Of a stretch of DNA of 64,000 bases, positions 51,797 to 60,328 are shown one piece after another. Made by a program: the position numbers and the translations under genes. The notes beneath the pieces were generated by a model, which ran no database searches, had not been told where the DNA came from, and worked only from the letters and a program-made list of their open reading frames with translations. The first letter of the stretch is position 1; each line of letters starts with the position of its first letter. Source of the DNA: Lentibacillus daqui (lineage in GTDB: Bacteria; Bacillota; Bacilli; Bacillales; Amphibacillaceae); assembly GCF_027186265.1 (NCBI RefSeq), contig NZ_CP114176.1, forward strand, positions 1,612,001-1,676,000, in the 5' to 3' direction.

Positions 51797-52323
51797 CCAT
51801 TGAAAAAGTCCAAAAGATATGATTTCTAATTTATGATGGGAATCGTATCTTTTTTTAGCTACAATAGAGCTATCAATTAAAGGTGGATGGCTTTTATGAT
51901 TCAGAAACAAGAGGAAATGATCTTAAGTCTATATTCAGAAATATATGATCTGGTTGTACCTAAAGAAAATTTTCTAAGAAGGCTCGATGATTTAGTTGAC
52001 TTTTCTTTTGTATACAATGAATTAGAGGATAAATGTAAAGTATGGTTTAAGGATGGGTGTTACAAGCCCAGGGCAAAAAGTAAGACGTATTCCGTGACCA
52101 TTAAATTGACAAGCATATGGAGCAAGCAAAGTTTCAGGAAACGGATGGCAATATTCACCGTAAATCTAAAACAAATATTGAATTAATGAGCTAAAAAATA
52201 AGTAAAATAAAAATATGCAAATCAATAAAAAGACAACTCTAAATTTCAAAAAATGAATTAGAGTCATCTTTTTTGATAACTAATCTGTAGTTTCACTGAA
52301 AAATCGTAAGTTTTTCAGCGGCC
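51795..52323 (+). mobile_element. IS1182-type remnant, left flank of comG
   Basis: Starts GGCCATTGAAAAAGTCC (51795) and ends in the inverted AGTTTTTCAGCGGCC (to 52323). Only about 530 bp of an element normally over 1.5 kb remain; the transposase gene is gutted. A hairpin ACTCTAA/TTAGAGT with T6 lies near the right end. Confidence 0.82.
51896..52195 (+). pseudogene. Decayed IS1182-family transposase
   Basis: ATG 51896 follows AAAGGTGG. The first part, KQEEMILSLYSEIYDLVVPKENFLRRLDDLVDFSFVYNEL, is the N-terminus of an IS1182 transposase. It then jumps to GCYKPRAKSKTYSVTIK, which belongs near the end of such proteins, so most of the gene is deleted. After that the frame is lost; the neighbouring frame continues the family sequence as HMEQAKFQETD. 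The product cannot be active. Confidence 0.85.
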
Positions 52324-52344
52324 TCGCATAAGGCGACCTGCTTT

Positions 52345-52527
52345 TCATTCTTTCTTCATTATTGATTTAACTGCGAACGGCAGTACACCAAGCCATCGGT
52401 TGCTGTACAAATTAGCTTGTTGTTTGGGTTTATCCTTGATCCTCTTTTTTCGGCGATGTTCTGCCGGTGTATTCATGTATGTTACGGCTTTTTCTGTGAC
52501 ATATTTGACAATATCGTTACCAGACAT
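52345..52527 (-). CDS. yqzE: YqzE family protein, displaced and inverted
   Basis: A 60-residue basic protein: MSGNDIVKYVTEKAVTYMNTPAEHRRKKRIKDK, ending RWLGVLPFAVKSIMKKE. This is the YqzE pattern. In B. subtilis yqzE directly follows comGG in the same direction; here it lies upstream of comGA on the other strand. ATG 52527 has AGGGGTG about seven bases upstream. Its stop codon lies in AATGAAAAGCAGGT, a sequence also found at the yqhG stop and probably derived from an IS1182-type end. Function unknown; a link to competence is inferred. Confidence 0.85.
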   Translation of the reverse strand: MSGNDIVKYVTEKAVTYMNTPAEHRRKKRIKDKPKQQANLYSNRWLGVLPFAVKSIMKKE

Positions 52528-52612
52528 CAGCAACACCCCTAAATTTATATCATTGTATTATTAGCTTTTCCTGTAGTCAATCGGCTATACATCAAGCATT
52601 TCCTCTCTCCCG

Positions 52613-52679
52613 AAAATTTTTTTTGTTTTTTTTTAATAAAAAAGAAGGAATTTGTCAATCTGCGTCGAATAAGTATCTA
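52613..52679 (+). promoter_or_regulatory. Candidate comG promoter region with ComK-like A/T tracts
   Basis: A/T tracts (A4 then T-runs at 52614-52634, A6 at about 52638) resemble ComK boxes AAAA-N5-TTTT without an exact match. TTGTCA (52652-52657), 16 bases, TATCTA (52674-52679) could be the core promoter, 30 bases before comGA. Confidence 0.45.
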
Positions 52680-52708
52680 TAAGAGAATAAAATGGAGGTG
52701 GTAAAGCA

Positions 52709-53722
52709 TTGAACCCCGCAAAATCACTCGCAACCAAACTTCTGCAATCAGCGATTGAAACCCGCGCCTCGGATATTCATTTTAATCCTTTTCCCGATCA
52801 CACAGATATTTATTTCCGAGTTCAAGGCAAACGTATTTTCAAACAAGCGGTTCTTGCTTCACATTACCAGCAATTACTTACCTACTTTAAATTTACATCA
52901 GGAATGGATATAGGCGAAATTAGAAAACCGCAAAATGGAACCATTGATATGGAATTCGACTCAAAATATTCGCTGCGTTTATCCACCTTGCCGGTCAACC
53001 ATATGGAAAGCCTGGCAATCCGCATCCTCCCGCAAGAAGAGAACTTAACACTCGATCAGCTTTTCCTATTCCCAAACCAGTTAAAACGATTAAGACAATG
53101 GATCATGAATCGAGCAGGGATTATATTGTTCACCGGTCCAACCGGAAGTGGCAAAACTACGACCTTATATGCACTGTTACAAACAATCCTGCAAGAGGAT
53201 TCCTACCAAACCATCACATTGGAAGATCCTGTGGAAAAAGATATATCCAATATTTTACAAGTTCAGGTGAACGAAAAAGCCGGAATCACCTATCAAGCTG
53301 GTTTAAAGGCTGCACTGAGACATGACCCAGATATTATTATGGTCGGGGAAATCCGTGATCGGGAAACAGCCAAATTTGCCTTTGAAGCATCCCTGACTGG
53401 TCATTTGGTGTTAAGTACTTTACATGCAAAAAACGCAGCAGGTACCATTCATCGTTTGGTTGAATTGGGGATGACAACCGCTGATCTGGAACAATCACTC
53501 GTAGCCGTTGCTGCACTGGAATTGCTGCCGTTCGATCTCAATGATGAAATAACCAGGCGTGCGGCAATTCTTGAAATGTTAGATGGCAAACTGTTGGAAC
53601 AAACGCTAAAAGGGGTTGATGTACATTCCATAAACGACTTTCAATCTTTTTATCATTTACGAAAGAAGGCATATGCATATGGTTTTGTATCTGAAAAAGT
53701 ATTTTATGCAGATCAGGCATAG
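52709..53722 (+). CDS. comGA: Competence pilus ATPase ComGA
   Basis: ComGA is the PilB/GspE-type ATPase that drives assembly of the transformation pilus. The 337-residue protein has Walker A GPTGSGKT (143-150), the Asp box TLEDPVEK, Walker B DPDIIMVGEIRD and His box LTGHLVLSTLHAK. TTG 52709 is preceded by GGAGGTGGT at six bases. It is the first gene of the comG operon and overlaps the comGB start. The protein is intact. Confidence 0.95.
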   Translation: MNPAKSLATKLLQSAIETRASDIHFNPFPDHTDIYFRVQGKRIFKQAVLASHYQQLLTYFKFTSGMDIGEIRKPQNGTIDMEFDSKYSLRLSTLPVNHMESLAIRILPQEENLTLDQLFLFPNQLKRLRQWIMNRAGIILFTGPTGSGKTTTLYALLQTILQEDSYQTITLEDPVEKDISNILQVQVNEKAGITYQAGLKAALRHDPDIIMVGEIRDRETAKFAFEASLTGHLVLSTLHAKNAAGTIHRLVELGMTTADLEQSLVAVAALELLPFDLNDEITRRAAILEMLDGKLLEQTLKGVDVHSINDFQSFYHLRKKAYAYGFVSEKVFYADQA

Positions 53723-54735
53723 GACGTTAAAAAAAGAATTGCAACTATTGTTTCTCAACCGCCTTTCCCGCTTATTGAAAAATGGTTACACATTACTTGA
53801 ATCATTGCAAATTATCCAATGGAATTCCGCATTGGCACAACCCGCGGCAACCATTACAACCTGCCTGAAAAATGGCAACAGACTCGATCAGGCATTGGAA
53901 CAAGCCAACTTTAACTCCTTCATCACCTCCTATCTTTATTTTGTTCGGGCAAATGGTGATATTGAAGCGAGCATTGATAAATGTTTGGCCATGTATGAAC
54001 AGCGTCTTCAGTATACAAAGAAATTCCAGCAAGTCGCCAGATACCCCGTTATACTGCTGTTCTTCTTTTCTATTGTGCTCTTTTTTATCAAACGATCCGT
54101 TCTTCCGTCTTTTCAGGAGCTATTTATGGCAACAGAGGAAACATCCTCCATGATATCTATTTCCATCATGATTATCGACATACTTACTTCCATGTTAATT
54201 GTATCGCTTATCGTATTGATTATTGGTGCGACCTTATGGCAAGTAAACAAACAAAAAGTTTCCATTGATAAACAAATTAAACTTTATAGCACCTTACCGT
54301 TTTACCGGAACTATAAACAAATACGTGTCTCATTCTTGTTTGCGACCCACTTTAGTTCATTGTTAAAAACAGGTATCTCCATTAAAGACATATTATCAAC
54401 CATGTCTGAACAAACAAAATTACCTATCCTATCTTAATTATGCCACACTGATGACCCAGGAATTAAATCAAGGTAAACACCTGTCAAGTCTGTTATCACA
54501 ATTCCGTCTGTTAGATAAACAAATTCCATTAATTTTTCAAAAAAATGCCGATGCTGCTGCATTAGAAAAGGATTTATCCGTGTATGCAGAATTTCTTACT
54601 GAAGAACTGCATCGAAAAATAATGAGGAATTTGACCTATATTCAACCTATCTTTTTTATTACTTTGGCAGGTTTAATTGTGTTTATTTATATAACCTTGA
54701 TGTGGCCGATGTTCCAATTAATCAAAACAATTTAA
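53679..54735 (+). pseudogene. comGB: ComGB, pilus platform protein, split by a frameshift
   Basis: ComGB is the polytopic membrane platform of the competence pilus. The frame from ATG 53679 reads through a typical GspF/PilC-type domain to ...SEQTKLPILS and stops at TAA 54435-54437. The family sequence continues at once in the next frame (YATLMTQELNQGKHLSSLLSQ) and ends normally at 54735 after a membrane helix. The two parts add up to the usual length of about 345 residues, so one extra base (or four) near 54430, in CCTATCCTATC, is the likely lesion. S/D site GAAAGAAGG nine bases upstream. Sequencing error cannot be ruled out. Confidence 0.88.
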
Positions 54736-54752
54736 TTGAGGAGATGTAGTTC

Positions 54753-55058
54753 ATGTTTAAAAATCAAAAAGGGTTTACCTTAATCGAGATGTTAATCGTT
54801 TTGATGATCATTTCGGTACTAATCATTTTGATCGTGCCCAATTTGGCAACGAAAAGTAAAGAAGTTAATAACAAAGGCTGTGATGCATTAGTCAACGTTG
54901 TTCAATCGCAAATTGATTCCTATTATGTAGATAATAAAAGTTATCCTTCCAGTATCAATGATTTGGTTAAAGAAGATTATATTACTACAAAACAAACAAA
55001 ATGTCCGAATAAACATACGCTTACAATTGACGGCGGGAAAGTAAAGGAATCCAGATAG
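54753..55058 (+). CDS. comGC: Major competence pseudopilin ComGC
   Basis: ComGC is the main subunit of the transformation pilus. The 101-residue prepilin has the type IV leader with cleavage at KG^FTLIEM (G7/F8), the hydrophobic helix LIVLMIISVLIILIVPNLA and a C-terminal domain with two cysteines (C48-type in NKGCDAL and KCPNKH) that could form a disulfide. RBS GAGGAGATG. ComC peptidase would process it. Confidence 0.95.
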   Translation: MFKNQKGFTLIEMLIVLMIISVLIILIVPNLATKSKEVNNKGCDALVNVVQSQIDSYYVDNKSYPSSINDLVKEDYITTKQTKCPNKHTLTIDGGKVKESR

Positions 55059-55066
55059 GTATGTAA

Positions 55067-55498
55067 ATGAGGAAAAACGGGTTTTCTTTACTGGAAGTAG
55101 TTTTTGTCTTGGGTATTTGGTCACTTTTATTCTTGCTTGCGGTTCCCTTGCAGTATTCTGTTTTGGATAATCAAGAGGATGAACAATTTTTAAAAACGTT
55201 TCAGTCGGACATTTTATTTCTGCAAAATATAAGCTATGCTTCAAGTAGTCGGATTGAGTTAGTATTTGATCACACAAACCATTGCTATACCATTGAAGGA
55301 CTTGATGAAGGAACATTACTTAAACGTTCGTTTCCTGCTGAATGGGATATCGATGAACGGACCATGAAAGAGGGTATTTCCTTTAATAACCATGGTACAA
55401 TCAGAAAACCCGGTCGGATTCAGATAGATACACCATCAACAAGGTATCAAATTATCTTTCCATTAGGCAAGGGGCGCTGTTATGTTGAAAAACTGTAA
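55067..55498 (+). CDS. comGD: Minor competence pseudopilin ComGD
   Basis: A minor pseudopilin of 143 residues with a type IV-like leader MRKNGFSLLEVVFVL (cleavage after G5) and one hydrophobic helix. It starts eight bases after comGC and overlaps comGE by 17 bases. The rest of the protein is variable in the family, so the call rests on the leader and the operon position. Confidence 0.9.
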   Translation: MRKNGFSLLEVVFVLGIWSLLFLLAVPLQYSVLDNQEDEQFLKTFQSDILFLQNISYASSSRIELVFDHTNHCYTIEGLDEGTLLKRSFPAEWDIDERTMKEGISFNNHGTIRKPGRIQIDTPSTRYQIIFPLGKGRCYVEKL

Positions 55499-55829
55499 AG
55501 GATTCACACTCATTGAGGTACTGGGAGCATTTGGTATCGTCATGATGATTGCCACAACACTCCTGCCAATTATGCATATCGTTCATAAGGAAGAGGAAGT
55601 ATTAAGTGAACGCCGGCAGTATACCAACCAATTACATGATGAGCTGCAAGCCTATTTGTGGGAGGGGCATGATCTTCTCCCTCCCATTTCTTTTGCCAAA
55701 ACTAATAATAGTACAACTTTGTTTTATGATTTTACAAACGAGGATCATTTAGTTAAAGGATGTGTCAAATGGACCAATGTTAAAGCAAAACAAGAGACTG
55801 TCTGCTTATATGGCTATCCGGCGGAATAA
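55482..55829 (+). CDS. comGE: Minor competence pseudopilin ComGE
   Basis: A 115-residue prepilin-like protein: MLKNCKGFTLIEVLGAFGIVMMIATTLLPIM has the KG^FTLIEV cleavage motif and membrane helix. RBS GCAAGGGG lies within comGD. The C-terminal part is divergent, as usual for ComGE. Overlaps comGF by 20 bases. Confidence 0.88.
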   Translation: MLKNCKGFTLIEVLGAFGIVMMIATTLLPIMHIVHKEEEVLSERRQYTNQLHDELQAYLWEGHDLLPPISFAKTNNSTTLFYDFTNEDHLVKGCVKWTNVKAKQETVCLYGYPAE

Positions 55830-56232
55830 AAATAAGAATGGATTTACTTTTATTACATTACTGGTTACGATCACCATTTTATTTACGACCCTTCCCTTTA
55901 CCGCATATTTTTTACAATCCATTGATCCGTATTCCCATGATCAAGAACGTGCGATCCAGCAATTTTTTTATTTTTTGCGTGACGATGTTTTACAGGCAAC
56001 TGACTATGCGGTCACACCAACCAAACTGACATTGAAAGATAAAAACCAAACGACCATAACCATTGAGCAATATCAAAATCTCATCAGACGCCAAGTAAAA
56101 GGGAAAGGACATGAAATATACCTGCGTGAGGTCAAAAAGGTTTTGTTCGAGAAGCTCCCCTATGGTATTAAAGTTTCTATTACATCAGCACAAGGAGAGA
56201 CGTATGAAAAATCGATCATGTTTTACCAATAA
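55810..56232 (+). CDS. comGF: Minor competence pseudopilin ComGF
   Basis: A 140-residue protein with NKNGFTFITLLVTITILFTTLPFTAYFLQ as leader-helix region, then a domain rich in Gln/Thr with EIYLREVKKVLFEKLPYGIKVSI, as in the ComGF family. ATG 55810 is the likely start; its ribosome site is weak, so coupling to comGE is likely. An earlier in-frame ATG-like start at 55762 would lie deep in comGE. Confidence 0.87.
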   Translation: MAIRRNKNKNGFTFITLLVTITILFTTLPFTAYFLQSIDPYSHDQERAIQQFFYFLRDDVLQATDYAVTPTKLTLKDKNQTTITIEQYQNLIRRQVKGKGHEIYLREVKKVLFEKLPYGIKVSITSAQGETYEKSIMFYQ

Positions 56233-56596
56233 CCAGCGAGGCTTTATTTTTCCATATGTATTGTTCATTACAGCCATTATTTTGCTGGTTGTTACCGCAA
56301 AGGTTTCTGCTTATCAAAATGATATCAGGATCAGCCACAATCACGAGAATCAGCTGACCATTGAAACGTTGGTGCAAATGGGCCATGAACAATTTAAGCA
56401 GGAAATGAATAAGCATCCAGGAAAAAAAGGGCACGTATCATATCACTATCCTCCGGGAAATGTTACCATCACCTATACACAAAAAAGTCCGAAAAAATAT
56501 GACCTATTATTTCAAGTACCAGCTAATGATAAAACATACAGTACGACGATGATATTGGAACTGGATGAAGTTGTACAAACAGCGAATAAAGAATAG
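56204..56596 (+). CDS. comGG: Minor competence pseudopilin ComGG
   Basis: A 130-residue protein with an N-terminal hydrophobic helix (NNQRGFIFPYVLFITAIILLVVTAKVSA) and a variable C-terminal domain. ComGG proteins often lack a strict prepilin motif, as here (RGFIFPY). AAGGAGAG precedes ATG 56204; overlap with comGF is 29 bases. It ends the comG operon. In B. subtilis yqzE follows; here yqgY does. Confidence 0.85.
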   Translation: MKNRSCFTNNQRGFIFPYVLFITAIILLVVTAKVSAYQNDIRISHNHENQLTIETLVQMGHEQFKQEMNKHPGKKGHVSYHYPPGNVTITYTQKSPKKYDLLFQVPANDKTYSTTMILELDEVVQTANKE

Positions 56597-56843
56597 GCTT
56601 TTGCGTTACACTATCCATACCCATCGTATATGTGTATCCTGCTCACCTAATTATTGCCATGGTCTACACCATGTATCAATCCCAACGAAGCTTTATCAAC
56701 ATCGATCGAACTGAAAATATGTTTGGAGCGGCGATATTTGTTCGTACGGGACAAAACTTCCGATTGTTTAGCAAGTTTCATTTACAACATGAAAATCCTG
56801 GTTTATAATATCATTGACAAAGGATATAAAAGGAGGGGAAAAT

Positions 56844-57083
56844 ATGGATCGTATGTTTCGTGTCCTCGCTTTTTGGACAGGAATATTTACCGTAATGTTC
56901 TACATAGGCGGAATGGAAAAAACCGCATTATTATTCCTGGTTCAAACTGCATTTTTCCTTACAGTTGGCTACTTGAAATTGTCTGAACGCATGTATATGT
57001 ATTTATTCGGAGCTTATTGTACCATCTTTATGGTCGGTTTCACCTGGTATTCAAACTTTATCCTTGTACCAGGTTTTGAATAA
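56844..57083 (+). CDS. yqgY: YqgY family membrane protein (DUF2626), displaced
   Basis: A 79-residue protein with three to four short membrane segments: MDRMFRVLAFWTGIFTVMFYIGGMEKTALLFLVQTAFFLTVGYLKLSERMYMYLFGAYCTIF. This is a strong match to the DUF2626/YqgY family. In B. subtilis yqgY lies next to yqgX, upstream of comGA; here it lies after comGG. AAAAGGAGGGG precedes ATG 56844. Function unknown. A terminator follows. Confidence 0.92.
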   Translation: MDRMFRVLAFWTGIFTVMFYIGGMEKTALLFLVQTAFFLTVGYLKLSERMYMYLFGAYCTIFMVGFTWYSNFILVPGFE

Positions 57084-57156
57084 TTAAGTCTGGATAAGGA
57101 TGGAAACAGCCGGTTCTTTCCACGCTTTTCCATCCTGCATATACATAACCTTTCTG

Positions 57157-57190
57157 GAAAAACCTCGTGAAATTTTTGCGGGGTTTTTTA
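57157..57190 (+). terminator. Terminator after yqgY
   Basis: AAAACCTCG (57159-57167) pairs with CGGGGTTTT (57179-57187), one G-T pair, followed by T6. It is part of repeat A. Confidence 0.8.
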
Positions 57191-57219
57191 CTTTTTTTCA
57201 AAAATCTGTTGACATATTA
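57163..57219 (+). repeat. Inverted repeat A, right copy
   Basis: Reverse complement of 51742-51796 with a two-base insertion and few substitutions, 5.4 kb away on the other side of comG. The rest of the gap 57220-57376 shows no gene. Confidence 0.85.
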
Positions 57220-57376
57220 GATATAAGTATATAAAACACGCTAGAATATAGAACAAGGGGAGTGGCGACAGAAGGAAATTTTCCGATGATCTGAATATAT
57301 GTTTTGCAATTATATTTTTGTTGAAAACACAAGAAAACATTGAGTGCAAGCTGTGCCATAAACAACGAAGCACATC

Positions 57377-57627
57377 CGTTACCCATCGTCTATCCAGCGC
57401 GTGATATACACGTCGAACATCATCGAGCGGACGATGAAGGAAATCAAGAAACGCACAAAAACCATGAACAGTTTACCAAGTGAAAGGGCGACAGAAAAAG
57501 TAGTGTACTTTCAAGTAACCGACTCTAACCAAAGATGGGGGAACGAAAATTAAGGGGATTCGCAAGCGCTTACCAGCAGCTACAGGACATGTTTGAAAAA
57601 CGATACGGGAAACCAGATAATAATTGA
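57377..57627 (+). pseudogene. C-terminal fragment of an IS256-family transposase
   Basis: Reads RYPSSIQRVIYTSNIIERTMKEIKKRTKTMNSLPSERATEK..., the C-terminal end of an IS256-type (MULE-like) transposase with the NIIER and RTK.MNS motifs. At about 57547 one A is missing (GAAAATTAAGG), causing an early stop; the next frame continues KLRGFASAYQQLQDMFEKRYGK to TGA 57627. The front two thirds of the gene are gone. Confidence 0.85.
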
Positions 57628-57678
57628 TGTAATTCCGAGGATACTCTATTAATTTACACAAACTTATTGACAGTACCA

Positions 57679-57770
57679 CCCACCTTTAATTGATAACTCT
57701 ATTGTAACTAAAAAAGATATGATTCCCATCATAAATTGGAAATCATATCTTTTAGACTTTTTCAGTGGCC
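57679..57770 (-). mobile_element. IS1182-type left end, inverted fragment
   Basis: Reverse complement of the left end of the remnant at 51795: GGCCACTGAAAAAGTC ends at 57770 and the leader region extends to about 57679. No transposase sequence is attached. It abuts the yqhG stop. Confidence 0.85.
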
Positions 57771-57790
57771 ACCCTTATGCAACCTGCTTT

Positions 57791-58582
57791 TCATTTAATG
57801 GTCCCTTCTGCCAAATAAAAAATTCCTCCATTAATTATCTCATAGGATACTTTTGGCTGGTATCGTTCTTTTATTTCTTGTAATTCTTTTTCCATTTGAA
57901 TTGTTTGTTCGTCATCGGTAACATTCTGATAAAAATGTTTCAACATGGCACTTTCTTCCTTCAAGGTTTTTATTGATTCTTCAGCCCAATCATTGTTCTG
58001 CCGTTTGATGTGATCATCAATAACTGATTCAATCCGTGAAAAACCACTTTTCAACCTGATTAACGGAGAAATGGTAAAACAGTAATCAGAAATTGTTAAT
58101 TGTAGTGGCAATTGTTGCAAATGATCCATCATAGAAAACTTCATCATGCCGTTGACCAGGTGAAGCCCAATTGACAGCAACTCATCCTTTTTTTGTTTTC
58201 CAATGTAACTGATCTTCGTATTTAAAACAAGCCATGGATAAAGTGCTGTTTTAGTTGTTGTATCAAGCTGTTGAAATAGTTTGGTATATTTTTCATTTGT
58301 TTTCAGATGCTTGAAAATTTGTTGAAGTCTTGGGCTGCCATAATGGATCCATTCCCCTTTTTCATCCTGTTTTTCCGGATTGGTAATGAGTGTCAGTTGC
58401 ATAGGGGCACCTTGATTTCCCATCTTCTTGATATAGTGCCAGTAAAACGGCCGGTTCATTAACGCTTTGTCCATTTCTTCCGTTAATTGTACGGTTAAGA
58501 CACCATCTTTATTTTGTAACATACGGCAGTCGTTTGCTGTAAAATAGCGGACTAAAAATTCATTGAGGTTTTCAATTGCCAT
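57791..58582 (-). CDS. yqhG: YqhG family protein
   Basis: A 263-residue protein of the YqhG family, which always lies next to the helicase gene yqhH in Bacillus. It reads MAIENLNEFLVRYFTANDCRML...LTVQLTEEMDKALMNRPFYWHYIKKMG and has a C-terminal coiled coil. Function unknown, probably linked to YqhH. ATG 58582 has GAGG nine bases upstream and overlaps yqhH. The stop TGA lies in AATGAAAAGCAGGT, shared with yqzE and likely from an IS1182-type end, so the last residues may have been altered. Confidence 0.9.
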   Translation of the reverse strand: MAIENLNEFLVRYFTANDCRMLQNKDGVLTVQLTEEMDKALMNRPFYWHYIKKMGNQGAPMQLTLITNPEKQDEKGEWIHYGSPRLQQIFKHLKTNEKYTKLFQQLDTTTKTALYPWLVLNTKISYIGKQKKDELLSIGLHLVNGMMKFSMMDHLQQLPLQLTISDYCFTISPLIRLKSGFSRIESVIDDHIKRQNNDWAEESIKTLKEESAMLKHFYQNVTDDEQTIQMEKELQEIKERYQPKVSYEIINGGIFYLAEGTIK

Positions 58583-60227
58583 ATTGCTGTTCCTCGCTAA
58601 TCGGATTTTCATGTTTATACTGAATAACTGAAGAAAGATTATCCAATTTAATTTTTGCCTCCCCAGTCGAAGTGGATTCGGAAAAAATGGACTGGATCTC
58701 TGTCTCCAAATCGCTAATGCTTAATTCGGAAAGGATGGCATCCAAATTACCGATGACTGATTCAAATAGATTAATCTTCTCATATAATAAGGTCATAATA
58801 TGTTCTTCCACCGTATTACGAATTGCAAAATTGTAAATGTGGACATCTTTTTCCTGACCATATCGATGAATCCGGCCAATACGTTGTTCCAGCCGCATTG
58901 GGTTCCACGGCAAATCATAATTAATCATATAGTTGCAAAACTGCAGGTTAATCCCTTCACCACCTGCCTCCGTGGCAATTAGTACCTGGGCATGATTTTG
59001 AAATAACTGCCGCATCCAATCCTTTTTACTACGCTTAAACCCGCCACGAAAAGGGACGGAAGTGATGTTACTTTGTTTTAGATACCATTGTAAATAGAGT
59101 TGTGTTGCCCGGTATTCTGTAAAAATTATCACTTTTTCATCTGGATGTTGTTGAATTAACTCAACCACCTTTTCCGCCTTGGCGTGATGGGGAAGCTGTT
59201 CGATTTTCCCTGCGAGATGGTGAAAGAGTTCGTCAGCGTGTTCATTCATTGCCATTTTTTGCAAAGATAAATAACAGGCTTCTCTTGACGAACAGATTTC
59301 CCGTAATAAAGTAATTTTCGCAAATGAGGCGGTGAATTGAACTTGATCCAATTCCTGATAAAAATCGTATTCCTCTTTGGAAAAATCAACCCAGATCGTC
59401 TCAATATGCCGTTTTGTATTGTTCAGGTCTGTTTCATTTCTTGTATTACGAATCATAACTTTTTGAATCAATTGTTTCAGATAGGTATCCTGATTAATTT
59501 GCTTCCGATCCTTTCCATATTGTTCAAGGAAAGATTCATAATTTCCTAAATGACCGGGTTTGAGAATGGATACCAAATTGAAAATCTCGACAAGTTGGTT
59601 TTGTACCGGTGTTGCGGTTAGTAGTAAACAATATTTCTTTTTTAAGGAACGAACAAATGCGTAGTTTTTTGTCTTATGATTTTTTAATTTATGGGCCTCG
59701 TCAATGAGAATAAAATCATAATCAATGTCCAGGATCTCTTCCCGATGTGGGGAACGTTTTGCCGTATCAATAGAAGAGATAAGAATATCACATTGTTTCC
59801 AGGAATAGTTTTTTCGATGCCCAATCGCAGGGATATAAAACTTGCTATTCAATTCCTTCTCCCATTGATTGACAAGGGAAGCGGGTACAAGAATTAACGC
59901 CTTCTTTACTAAACCGCGAATCATATATTCTTTCAAAATAAGCCCTGCCTCAATCGTTTTTCCCAGCCCCACTTCATCGGCAAGGATCGCCCTTCCGTTC
60001 ATTTCTTCAACTACTTGTTCTGCGCAGGAAATCTGATGTTGCAAAAAGTTTACATGTGGAAGATATGTCAGCGCCCGTAAACCATTGAATGTTGGCGTCA
60101 TTGTTGTTGTCTCTGCCTCATACGCCATTTGAAATAATTCCCAATGAGAAAGACCAGTTTCCTTATCAAGGCATGTTTGTAGGTTATCGATAAATGTAGT
60201 GTCTCTTTCCAGTTGTATCTCCTGCAT
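58572..60227 (-). CDS. yqhH: SNF2-type helicase-like ATPase YqhH
   Basis: A superfamily 2 SNF2/RapA-type ATPase of 551 residues. Motifs: ILADEVGLGKTIEAG (I), LILVPASLVNQWEKE (Ia), DEAHKLKN (II), LLTATPVQN (III), IIFTEYRATQ (IV), EAGGEGINLQFCN (V) and RIGRIHRYGQ (VI). Such proteins translocate on nucleic acids to remodel complexes, e.g. recycling RNA polymerase; the exact job of YqhH is unknown. Divergent from gcvT as in B. subtilis. Confidence 0.93.
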   Translation of the reverse strand: MQEIQLERDTTFIDNLQTCLDKETGLSHWELFQMAYEAETTTMTPTFNGLRALTYLPHVNFLQHQISCAEQVVEEMNGRAILADEVGLGKTIEAGLILKEYMIRGLVKKALILVPASLVNQWEKELNSKFYIPAIGHRKNYSWKQCDILISSIDTAKRSPHREEILDIDYDFILIDEAHKLKNHKTKNYAFVRSLKKKYCLLLTATPVQNQLVEIFNLVSILKPGHLGNYESFLEQYGKDRKQINQDTYLKQLIQKVMIRNTRNETDLNNTKRHIETIWVDFSKEEYDFYQELDQVQFTASFAKITLLREICSSREACYLSLQKMAMNEHADELFHHLAGKIEQLPHHAKAEKVVELIQQHPDEKVIIFTEYRATQLYLQWYLKQSNITSVPFRGGFKRSKKDWMRQLFQNHAQVLIATEAGGEGINLQFCNYMINYDLPWNPMRLEQRIGRIHRYGQEKDVHIYNFAIRNTVEEHIMTLLYEKINLFESVIGNLDAILSELSISDLETEIQSIFSESTSTGEAKIKLDNLSSVIQYKHENPISEEQQYGN

Positions 60228-60328
60228 AAATTACGACTTCCTCCTGTATAAAAGAGATGGGATATTACGCCCGTTAATACGTTAAAAAAACAATTGTTAT
60301 ATATTGAAAGTCCAGTAACAATCTTCTA

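Noticed and set aside
56659..56808. Open frame between comGG and yqgY (MVYTMYQSQRSFINIDRTENMF...)
   Set aside because: No ribosome site, no family resemblance and only 49 codons; the gap 56597-56843 is otherwise empty. Kept as a weak possibility only.
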